From contig CANGUQ010000232.1 of NCBI GenBank assembly GCA_947456915.1, positions 1-6,351 of the forward strand: a stretch of DNA of 6,351 bases. The letters are read 5' to 3'. The notes under the pieces are model-generated. The model was not told the origin of the DNA, did no database searches, and saw only the letters and a list, made by a program, of their open reading frames with translations. Source of the DNA: Betaproteobacteria bacterium (lineage in GTDB: Bacteria > Pseudomonadota > Gammaproteobacteria > Burkholderiales > CAIKXV01). This document shows positions 1 to 5,613 of the stretch, piece by piece; the stretch's first letter is position 1, and every line of letters starts with the position of its first letter. The translations under genes were made by a program, and so were the position numbers.

Positions 1-1207
1 CATCTGCGGCCTGGCCAAGCGCGCGAAACGGTGTGTGCTCGTTCAGCTCGTCGACGTAGTGCGCGATGCCGCGCGCCTCGCGCGCGAGGAAATCGCCCAC
101 CGCGCGTGCGAACTGCGGATGCGCAAGCCAGTGCGCAGAGTGGGTCACCACCGGCGCGAGGCCGCGCGCGAGCTTGTGCTCGCCCTGGGCACCGCCTTCG
201 AACACCGCCGCCCCGTGCGCGATGCAGTACTCGATCGACTGGTAGTAGCAGGTCTCGAAGTGCAGTCCGGAGTGCCACTCGGCGCTGCCCCAGTACCGGC
301 CGTAGACGCGATCGCCGCAGTGCACGTCGAGCGCGCAGGCGACCGGCTTGCGCACACCGGCGTCGCTGCGTTCGGCCAGCACCAGCACGAAGGCCTCGGG
401 CAGGGCCTGCGCCACGTCGAGGAAGAATTCCAGCGAGAGATACGGGGAGTGCCCGTGGCGGCGGTAGGTGTCGGCATAACAGTGGTAGAAGAACGCCCAG
501 TCGCCTTCGCCGATCTCGCGCCCGCGCTTCCAGCGGTAGCTGATCCCCGCATCGCGCACCCGGCGCCGCTCCTGCCTGACCTTCTTGCGCTTGTCGTGGG
601 TCATCGTCGACAGGAAGTCGTCGAAGTCCGTGAAGGGCTCCGCGCCGCAGGGGCGCTCGCCCGGGGGCGATTCCCGGCGGTTGTGCCAGTGGAACTGCAC
701 GCCCTCGCGCGCCATCATCCCGGCGCGCGCGGCAGCGGCGCGGTCGGGGGGCTGCGTGTAGAGCACGTGCAGCGACGACAGCTCCATCTGCTGCGCCAGC
801 GCGAGTGCGGAGGCGACCAGCATGTCGCGCCCGGCATCGGTCCGGGCGAGCAGGCGCGCGCCGCTGACCGGCGTGAAAGGAACCGCGCACAGCAGCTTCG
901 GGAAGTAGGGCAGACCGCTGCGCTGGTAGGCATCCGCCCACGCCCAGTCGAACACGTATTCGCCGTAGGAGTGCGTCTTCAGGTACAGCGGCATCGCGCC
1001 CACCAGCTGTCCGTCGTCGGTGAGCGTCAGATACTGCGGCGTCCAGCCGGTGTCCGGTGTCACGCAGCCCGAGCGCTGCAGCGCGTGCAGGAACTCGTGG
1101 CGGACGAACAGCTGCTCGCCGGCGAGCGCGTTCCAGGCCTCGGCGGCGATGGTGTCGAGCGAGGCGTGCACCTCGATGCGCAATGCCTGATCGGAAGAAC
1201 CGGCCAT
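1..1207 (-). CDS. FemAB-like / GNAT-fold acyltransferase family protein (COG3146, DUF482 type), partial at the left edge
   Basis: The frame gives 402 residues from ATG at 1207 to the window edge with no stop seen. I recognise the COG3146/PF04339 (FemAB_like) family, often labelled 'GNAT N-acetyltransferase' or 'peptidoglycan biosynthesis'; its substrate is not established. Visible landmarks are the N-terminal FVRHEFLHAL block (residues 34-43), GAMPLYLK (70-77), the tract THDKRKKVRQERR (203-215), RYWGSAEWHSGLHFETCYYQ (304-323), FEGGAQGEHKLARG (336-349) and VDELNEHTPFR near the end (385-395). The two-lobed pattern resembles FemABX aminoacyltransferases. Members are usually about 380-400 residues, so the stop should lie just beyond base 1. 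ATG 1207 fits because conserved sequence begins within about ten residues. No Shine-Dalgarno precedes it. It is divergent from nadE across 23 bp. The family call is firm; enzymatic activity is inferred. Confidence 0.9.
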   Translation of the reverse strand, partial: MAGSSDQALRIEVHASLDTIAAEAWNALAGEQLFVRHEFLHALQRSGCVTPDTGWTPQYLTLTDDGQLVGAMPLYLKTHSYGEYVFDWAWADAYQRSGLPYFPKLLCAVPFTPVSGARLLARTDAGRDMLVASALALAQQMELSSLHVLYTQPPDRAAAARAGMMAREGVQFHWHNRRESPPGERPCGAEPFTDFDDFLSTMTHDKRKKVRQERRRVRDAGISYRWKRGREIGEGDWAFFYHCYADTYRRHGHSPYLSLEFFLDVAQALPEAFVLVLAERSDAGVRKPVACALDVHCGDRVYGRYWGSAEWHSGLHFETCYYQSIEYCIAHGAAVFEGGAQGEHKLARGLAPVVTHSAHWLAHPQFARAVGDFLAREARGIAHYVDELNEHTPFRALGQAAD

Positions 1208-1230
1208 GCCCGGATGATATAGTCCACAGC
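1208..1230. promoter_or_regulatory. 23-bp divergent promoter region between the acyltransferase gene and nadE
   Basis: On the plus strand TG at 1215-1216, one base, then TATAGT at 1218-1223 forms an extended -10 element (TGnTATAAT, one mismatch) pointing at nadE; a -35 at the right distance is not evident, as is common for extended -10 promoters. Its expected start site is about base 1230, directly at the nadE GTG. On the minus strand TATATC (1221 to 1216) overlaps the same bases and would start transcription near 1209, two bases before the acyltransferase ATG; this one is a weaker match (4/6). Neither gene has a Shine-Dalgarno sequence here. This is a motif-based inference. Confidence 0.5.
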
Positions 1231-2904
1231 GTGAAAATCGCGCTGGCTCAACTCAATCTCACGCTCGGGGACCTGGACGGCAACGCAGCCCTGATCATCG
1301 CGGCAGCCCGGTCGGCACAGGCGGCGGGCGCCAGCCTGCTGGTCACGCCGGAACTCGCCATCTGCGGCTATCCGCCGGAAGACCTGCTGCTGCGCGAGGA
1401 TTTCTACGCTGCATGCGATGCCGCGGTCGCGCGGGTGGCGCGCGAGGCGCCGCCGATCGCGATCGTCATCGGCCACCCCCGCATCGAGGCAGGCCGGCGC
1501 TACAACGCCGCCTCGGTGCTGCGCGGCGGCGAGGTGATTGCGCGCTACCACAAGCGCAATCTGCCCAGTTACACGGTGTTCGACGAGCAGCGCTACTTCG
1601 AGTCCGACACGACACCGTGCGTATTCGAGCACGAGGGCGTGCGCTTCGGGATCAACATCTGCGAGGACGTCTGGGGGCCGCAGGGACGCGCCACCGGCGA
1701 GCCGAGGCCGCTGTCGCGCGGCGAGCACGCGGTGGCGAGCGAGAGCGGTCCGGCACCGGCGCCGCTCGCCGCCCGCGACGCCGGTGCACAGTGCCTGCTC
1801 GTGCTCAACGCCTCGCCCTATCACGTGAAGAAGCAGCGTGCGCGCCATGACGTGGTGCGCAAGCGCGTCGCGGAGACGGGACTGCCGGTGGTGTTCGTCA
1901 ACCACGTGAGCGGCCAGGACGAACTGGTGTTCGACGGTGCGTCGTTCGCCATCGACGCCGCGGGCGAGGTCGCGCTGCAGATGCCGTGGTTCGAGGCGCA
2001 GACCGGTGTCGTGGAGATCGTCGACGGACGGCTGCAGCGCGGGGAGTGCGCGCCGGAACTCACGCTCGAGCACGAGGTCTACAGCGCGCTGTGCCTGGGC
2101 GTGCGCGACTACATCGGCAAGAACGGCTTTCCGGGCGCGTTGCTGGGGCTGTCGGGAGGAATCGATTCGGCGCTCACGCTGGCGATCGGCTGCGACGCGA
2201 TCGGCGCGGACCGCATGCATGCGGTGATGATGCCGTCGCAGTACACGGCGGACATCAGCGTCGACGATTCGCGCCGGATGGTCAGGACGCTCGGCGTGCG
2301 CTACAGCGAGCTCGCGATCCGGCCGGTGTTCGACGCGTTTCTCGGCACGCTCGCGCCGGAGCTCGCGGGCACGCGGCCGGACACGACCGAGGAGAACCTG
2401 CAGTCGCGCATTCGCGGCACGCTGCTGATGGCACTGTCCAACAAGTTCGGCTCGATCGTGCTCACGACCGGCAACAAGAGCGAGATGAGTGCGGGCTATG
2501 CGACGCTGTATGGAGACATGGCGGGCGGCTTCGCGGTGCTCAAGGACATCTCCAAGACGCTCGTGTACCGGCTCGCGCGCTGGCGCAACCGCGACGGCGA
2601 GGTGATTCCGCAGCGGATCATCGACCGGCCGCCCAGTGCCGAACTGCGGCCCGACCAGACCGATCAGGACAGCCTGCCGCCGTACGACGTGCTCGACGGG
2701 ATCATCGAGGCCTACGTCGAACACGACCGGTCGCCGACGGAGATCGTCGCCGCCGGGTACGACGCGCAGGCGGTGGAGCAGACGGTCAGGCTGATCCGGC
2801 TGGCCGAGTACAAGCGCCGGCAGTCACCGGTGGGAATACGGGTGACGCCCCGCGGCTACGGCAAGGACTGGCGCTACCCGATCACCAACCGGTTCCGCCA
2901 CTGA
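1231..2904 (+). CDS. nadE: Glutamine-dependent NAD+ synthetase
   Basis: It makes NAD+ from deamido-NAD+ and ATP, using ammonia released from glutamine, in the last step of NAD synthesis; cytoplasmic. The 557-residue protein has two domains. The N-terminal nitrilase-fold glutaminase carries the expected triad: Glu41 (TPELAICGYPPEDLLLR), Lys108 (YHKRNLPSY) and Cys144 (NICEDVW). The C-terminal synthetase has the ATP-pyrophosphatase loop SGGIDS at 308-313, then LTTGNKSEMS, the GDMAGGFAVLKD block, and the typical RGYGKDWRYPITNRF ending. GTG 1231 is chosen because family members start almost at once with KIALAQ; the only upstream in-frame ATG (1183) lies inside the divergent gene and would add unrelated residues. 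About 25 extra residues follow Cys144 compared with the usual spacing. glnB follows 46 bp downstream on the same strand, suggesting an operon and regulatory coupling. Confidence 0.97.
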   Translation: MKIALAQLNLTLGDLDGNAALIIAAARSAQAAGASLLVTPELAICGYPPEDLLLREDFYAACDAAVARVAREAPPIAIVIGHPRIEAGRRYNAASVLRGGEVIARYHKRNLPSYTVFDEQRYFESDTTPCVFEHEGVRFGINICEDVWGPQGRATGEPRPLSRGEHAVASESGPAPAPLAARDAGAQCLLVLNASPYHVKKQRARHDVVRKRVAETGLPVVFVNHVSGQDELVFDGASFAIDAAGEVALQMPWFEAQTGVVEIVDGRLQRGECAPELTLEHEVYSALCLGVRDYIGKNGFPGALLGLSGGIDSALTLAIGCDAIGADRMHAVMMPSQYTADISVDDSRRMVRTLGVRYSELAIRPVFDAFLGTLAPELAGTRPDTTEENLQSRIRGTLLMALSNKFGSIVLTTGNKSEMSAGYATLYGDMAGGFAVLKDISKTLVYRLARWRNRDGEVIPQRIIDRPPSAELRPDQTDQDSLPPYDVLDGIIEAYVEHDRSPTEIVAAGYDAQAVEQTVRLIRLAEYKRRQSPVGIRVTPRGYGKDWRYPITNRFRH

Positions 2905-2910
2905 TATCAT
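2902..2910 (+). promoter_or_regulatory. Possible glnB promoter overlapping the nadE stop codon
   Basis: TG at 2902-2903 (inside the nadE TGA), one base, then TATCAT at 2905-2910 is an extended -10-like element. A weak -35-like TCACCA lies at 2882-2887 with a 17-bp spacer. It would give a leader of about 34 nt that includes the glnB ribosome-binding site. It could supply glnB separately from nadE read-through. It rests only on short motif matches. Confidence 0.3.
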
Positions 2911-2939
2911 GATCCGCGCGGAGCCTTGAACGGAAGGAC

Positions 2940-2944
2940 AGGAG
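2940..2944 (+). promoter_or_regulatory. glnB ribosome-binding site (AGGAG)
   Basis: AGGAG sits six bases before the ATG at 2951 and fixes the glnB start. It contrasts with nadE in the same transcription unit, which has no recognisable Shine-Dalgarno. Confidence 0.8.
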
Positions 2945-2950
2945 CTGGCG

Positions 2951-3289
2951 ATGAAGAAGGTCGAAGCGATCATCAAGCCGTTCAAGCTGGAGGACGTGCG
3001 CGAGGCGCTGGCCGATCTCGGCGCCAGCGGGCTGACTGTCTCCGAGGTGAAGGGGTGCGGCCGGCAGAAGGGCCACACCGAGCTGTATCGCGGCGCCGAG
3101 TACGCGATCGACTTCCTGCCGAAGGTGAAGATCGAGGTGATGGTGTCCGACGAGATGCTCGACGGCGCAGTCGAAGCGATCAGCAAGGCGGCGCGCACCG
3201 GCAAGGTCGGCGACGGCAAGATCTTCGTCTACGACGTGGCGCAGGCGTTCCGTATCCGTACCGGCGAGTCCGGCGAGTCCGCCATCTAG
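2951..3289 (+). CDS. glnB: Nitrogen regulatory protein P-II
   Basis: A 112-residue trimeric signal protein that reads 2-oxoglutarate, ATP/ADP and, through uridylylation, glutamine status, and controls partners such as GlnE, NtrB and ammonium channels. The sequence follows the family closely: MKKVEAIIKPFKLEDVREAL at the N-terminus, T-loop GRQKGHTELYRGAEY with Tyr51, the uridylylation site of proteobacterial P-II, then FLPKVKIE, and B-loop TGKVGDGKIFV (83-93) for nucleotide binding, ending in RIRTGESGESAI. Length is exactly typical. ATG 2951 has AGGAG at ideal spacing. GlnB rather than GlnK is favoured because the neighbour is nadE and no amtB is present; sequence alone does not fully separate the two. 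It probably shares a transcript with nadE and may have its own promoter. The C-terminal GES-GES comes from a 9-bp tandem repeat (3262-3279). Confidence 0.96.
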   Translation: MKKVEAIIKPFKLEDVREALADLGASGLTVSEVKGCGRQKGHTELYRGAEYAIDFLPKVKIEVMVSDEMLDGAVEAISKAARTGKVGDGKIFVYDVAQAFRIRTGESGESAI

Positions 3290-3300
3290 CGGCCGCATCC

Positions 3301-3322
3301 GCACGGCTCCGCGGCGCTGTGC
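3301..3322. terminator. Hairpin between convergent glnB and smr, possible bidirectional terminator
   Basis: GCACGGC (3301-3307) can pair with GCTGTGC (3316-3322), seven pairs including one G-U, around an eight-base loop, in the 49-bp gap between the two stop codons. No T-run follows on either strand, so it does not fit a classical Rho-independent terminator. Its position is its best support. Confidence 0.3.
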
Positions 3323-3338
3323 CGGGGCGCGCCGATCC

Positions 3339-4013
3339 TCAGCGCAAGGCGCGCAGCAGCACCAGCACCGCGCCCCCGCCGCCGTCGCGCGCCGGCGCCT
3401 CGCAGTAGGCGAGGACGTCGTCGCGCTGCGTCAGCCAGTGCGCGACCTTTGCCTTGAGCACCGGCTCGCGGTTGCGCGAGCGCAGTCCCTTGCCGTGAAT
3501 CACCCGCACGCAACGCGCGCCGTGACGGGCGAACTCCGCCAGCGCACCGGCCAGATGCACCCGCGCTTCGTCCCGGGTGAGCCCGTGCAGGTCGACTTCG
3601 CCCTGTACGATCCACTGGCCGCGACGCAGCTTCCGGAACACCTGCGGCGATACCGCGTCGCGCTTCCACGCCAGTTGTTCACCAGTCAGCCGGTCCAGGT
3701 CCCAGTCGACCGGATCGCTCAGGCTGTCGATCAGCGCCGCCCGTTCATCGGCCCAGCGCTGGAGCGGCAGCGGGCGCAACCGTACGGGTGGCGGCGTCAG
3801 GCGACGGGCATCGGGTAGCGGTCTGGCGCCTGCGACCGCGGCGCGAAACAGTGCCGCCTCGGATTCCGGTTCCGGACGCGACGACACGGTGGTGCCCGTC
3901 TCGCGCTGCGGCAGACGGGCGTCACCTGCTGCCGGGTTGCGCGGCGCGCGCGAGATCGGTCCGCCCGGCGGCGCTGCGCGCGGAGCAGCCGGGGACCGCG
4001 ACGGCCGGCGCAT
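3339..4013 (-). CDS. Smr-domain protein, SmrB-like endonuclease family
   Basis: A 224-residue protein with a C-terminal Smr domain. Visible motifs are VDLHGLTRDEA (DLHG at 141-144), VIHGKG (HGKG at 173-176), and WLTQRDDVLAYCEAPARDGGGGAVLVLL towards the end. The upstream ALFRAAVAGARPL (54-66) and KLRRGQW (128-134) match the layout of E. coli SmrB (YfcN), which cleaves mRNA between collided ribosomes; the DLH motif belongs to that nuclease chemistry. Function here is inferred from family. The first 45 or so residues are Pro/Arg/Ala-rich and unlike known SmrB; there is no clear Shine-Dalgarno at ATG 4013, and GTG 3887 would give a more usual 182-residue protein. It lies 30 bp after trxB and is probably co-transcribed with it. 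It converges on glnB. It is not a MutS2, since no ATPase domain is present. Confidence 0.9.
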   Translation of the reverse strand: MRRPSRSPAAPRAAPPGGPISRAPRNPAAGDARLPQRETGTTVSSRPEPESEAALFRAAVAGARPLPDARRLTPPPVRLRPLPLQRWADERAALIDSLSDPVDWDLDRLTGEQLAWKRDAVSPQVFRKLRRGQWIVQGEVDLHGLTRDEARVHLAGALAEFARHGARCVRVIHGKGLRSRNREPVLKAKVAHWLTQRDDVLAYCEAPARDGGGGAVLVLLRALR

Positions 4014-4043
4014 GAGGTTCGAGCACGCCGACCCGACCCGCGC

Positions 4044-5003
4044 CTACTTCAGCGCGTCGAGATAGCGCTCGGCGTCGAGGGCGGCCATGCATCCGGTGCC
4101 GGCGCTGGTGATCGCCTGGCGGTAGATGTGGTCCTGCACGTCCCCCGCCGCGAATACGCCCGGCACCGAGGTCGCCGTGGCATTTCCCTCCAGCCCGCTG
4201 CGCGTGACGATGTAGCCCCCCTTCATCTCGAGCTGCCCCTCGAAGATGCCCGTGTTGGGGGTGTGACCGATCGCGATGAACACCCCGTGCACCGCCAGGT
4301 CCTTCGTCGCCGCAGTCTGCGTCGACTTGATGCGCAGACCGGTGACGCCCTTGTCGTCACCGAGCACCTCGTCGACCTCGTGCTGCCACTCGATGCGGAT
4401 GTTGCCGCTGGCTGCCTTCTCCATCACGCGGTCGATCAGGATCTTCTCCGAGCGGAAGCGGTCGCGACGGTGGACCATCGTGACCGTCTTCGCGATGTTC
4501 GACAGGTACAGCGCTTCCTCGACCGCGGTGTTGCCGCCGCCGACCACGGCCACATCCTGACCCTTGAAGAAGAAACCGTCGCAGGTCGCGCAGCCCGAGA
4601 CGCCGCGTCCGAGCAGTTTCTGCTCGGACTCGATGCCCAGATACTTCGCCGAGGCGCCGGTGGCTATGATCAGCGCATCGCACGTGTAGATCCCGCTGTC
4701 GCCCTCGAGCAGCAGCGGTCGGCGGCTGAAATCGACCGTGTGAATCTGATCGAACACCATCTCCGTGCCGAATCGTTCGGCGTGCCGGGTGAACCGGTCC
4801 ATCAGGTCCGGGCCCTGCACTCCGTCCACGTCCGCCGGCCAGTTGTCGACATCGGTGGTGGTCATCAGCTGGCCGCCCTGAGCGTAGCCGGTCACGATCA
4901 CCGGTTTCAGGTTGGCGCGAGCAGCGTACACGGCCGCGGTATATCCGGCGGGGCCGGAGCCCAGGATCAACAGCCGCATGTGGCGGGTGGGTTTGGCAGA
5001 CAC
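4044..5003 (-). CDS. trxB: Thioredoxin-disulfide reductase (NADPH)
   Basis: A homodimeric cytoplasmic flavoenzyme that passes electrons from NADPH through FAD and a redox-active disulfide to thioredoxin. The 319-residue protein is typical in length. It shows the FAD-binding GSGPAG at 15-20, the GGQLMTTTDVDNWP block (43-56), IIATGAS (112-118), the active-site pair Cys138-Ala-Thr-Cys141, the NADPH-binding GGGNTA (155-160) with HRRDRFR (178-184) for the NADP phosphate, and the C-terminal FAAGDVQD FAD contact. GTG 5003 is chosen because a strong GGAGGT lies five bases upstream; ATG 4979 would remove eight residues and lacks such a site. The open frame continues upstream to 5282 but that stretch has no family similarity. 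It has a promoter-like TACAAT upstream, and smr follows 30 bp downstream, most likely as one operon. Confidence 0.97.
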   Translation of the reverse strand: MSAKPTRHMRLLILGSGPAGYTAAVYAARANLKPVIVTGYAQGGQLMTTTDVDNWPADVDGVQGPDLMDRFTRHAERFGTEMVFDQIHTVDFSRRPLLLEGDSGIYTCDALIIATGASAKYLGIESEQKLLGRGVSGCATCDGFFFKGQDVAVVGGGNTAVEEALYLSNIAKTVTMVHRRDRFRSEKILIDRVMEKAASGNIRIEWQHEVDEVLGDDKGVTGLRIKSTQTAATKDLAVHGVFIAIGHTPNTGIFEGQLEMKGGYIVTRSGLEGNATATSVPGVFAAGDVQDHIYRQAITSAGTGCMAALDAERYLDALK

Positions 5004-5008
5004 GGCGC

Positions 5009-5014
5009 ACCTCC
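5009..5014 (-). promoter_or_regulatory. trxB ribosome-binding site (GGAGGT)
   Basis: Read on the minus strand, GGAGGT ends five bases before GTG 5003. It decides the GTG start over ATG 4979 and over the longer upstream open frame. Confidence 0.8.
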
Positions 5015-5027
5015 ATTCAGTAGCGCG

Positions 5028-5033
5028 ATTGTA
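5028..5033 (-). promoter_or_regulatory. Probable trxB -10 element
   Basis: On the minus strand TACAAT (5/6 to TATAAT) predicts a start near 5021 and an 18-nt leader that carries the trxB ribosome-binding site. No acceptable -35 hexamer is found 15-19 bp upstream, which suggests dependence on an activator or a weak promoter. Confidence 0.45.
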
Positions 5034-5075
5034 CACGTTGAGCCGGCGCCACGATGCGCTCGTAAGCTTTTGACT

Positions 5076-5093
5076 GATATGGGAAAACATATC
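5076..5093. promoter_or_regulatory. Perfect dyad GATATG-N6-CATATC upstream of trxB, possible operator
   Basis: GATATG (5076-5081) and CATATC (5088-5093) are exact reverse complements separated by GGAAAA. The centre, 5084.5, lies about 63 bp upstream of the predicted trxB start site, a common position for an upstream activator. The AT-rich dyad stands out in GC-rich surroundings. No regulator can be named; the match to the CRP consensus is poor. Confidence 0.35.
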
Positions 5094-5425
5094 CGGTCGC
5101 CGGCTGTGGCGACAGCCGTCGAGGCGCGCGTGCTGGCGGCCCCGACACGGCTTCGGCTGCGCAGCCTGGTCTCTCTCAGGCAGGCCGGGGTCACCGCGGC
5201 CCTCCAGTGTCGCGGGGGACAGTGCTCGTGCATCGATGTCAGTCACGTGACGTTGTCGCGGCCTGCGCCGACGTCCGGCCACACCGGCTGTCGCCGCGTG
5301 GCTGCGGGGGCGGCAGGGTGCCTGCAGGAGGGGTCTAAAGTGCGGCGGTCGGTAGCCGATAGAAAGTCGGGTGACGCGGGTGTGACGGATTTCCTTGCAC
5401 CCATTCCGGCTTTAGGGACGAGCGC

Positions 5426-5431
5426 TATACT
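5426..5431 (+). promoter_or_regulatory. Probable -10 element for the Crp-like gene
   Basis: TATACT (5/6 to TATAAT) would start transcription near 5438. The hexamers at normal -35 distance (around 5403-5408, ATTCCG) match poorly, while TTGCAC (5395-5400) is 25 bp away and too far. A promoter without a good -35 suits an activator-dependent or autoregulated gene. The start site falls almost on the ATG at 5435, which argues against translation from that codon. Confidence 0.4.
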
Positions 5432-5465
5432 TCCATGGTGATTCGATTTTCGCAGGTTGCGATGC

Positions 5466-5532
5466 AGCCTGGCGCCTGCGGGGCGCCGGTTCCAGGCTCG
5501 GGCGTGGCGGGTGCGCGAGTCCCGTTCGCCCG
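5466..5532 (+). ncRNA. Two consecutive stem-loops in the leader of the Crp-like gene
   Basis: Stem 1: AGCCTGG (5466-5472) pairs exactly with CCAGGCT (5492-5498), and CGCC (5473-5476) pairs with GGCG (5482-5485) above it, leaving a TGCGG loop and a six-base bulge on the 3' side; GGCGCC (5471-5476) against GGCGCC (5482-5487) is an alternative. Stem 2 begins at the next base: CGGGCG (5499-5504) pairs with CGCCCG (5527-5532), with inner CGGG (5508-5511) and CCCG (5521-5524). It matches no riboswitch class that I recognise. GC-rich DNA yields chance stems, so this is tentative. Confidence 0.35.
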
Positions 5533-5613
5533 TCCGGATCGCCACATCCCGACGCTGTCGCAGCATTCGGACAATACAAACAAAGACAAATCGTTTCCGC
5601 CCAATCCGCGATC

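Noticed and set aside
35..1222. Long plus-strand open frame (395 residues) opposite the acyltransferase gene
   Set aside because: It is an antisense shadow in GC-rich DNA; the minus strand encodes a recognisable conserved family, while this frame resembles none and is Arg/Val/His-rich in the usual shadow manner.
1057..1230. Upstream extension of nadE (to 615 residues)
   Set aside because: The added residues are Arg-rich, lie antisense within the divergent gene, and have no counterpart in NadE proteins, which start at KIALAQ.
1060..2724. 554-residue minus-strand open frame opposite nadE
   Set aside because: No family similarity, composition dominated by Arg, Ala, His and Val, and full overlap with a highly conserved nadE. 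Stop codons are rare in all frames at this GC content.
5004..5282. Upstream extension of trxB (to 412 residues)
   Set aside because: GTG 5003 has a strong GGAGGT, the extension crosses the probable promoter, and TrxB proteins are about 310-320 residues.
5381..5400. Full CRP operator at TGTGA (5381-5385)
   Set aside because: After six bases the partner half is TCCTT, matching TCACA at only two of five positions. I kept it only as a half-site.
5395..5431. TTGCAC/TATACT as a standard sigma-70 promoter or TTGCAC as a sigma-54 element
   Set aside because: The spacer would be 25 bp, too long for sigma-70, and there is no GG element at the right distance for sigma-54.
4128..5441. 437-residue plus-strand open frame opposite trxB and into the intergenic region
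   Set aside because: Its first two thirds mirror trxB; the remainder has no ribosome-binding site at its internal ATG (5079) and no family similarity.
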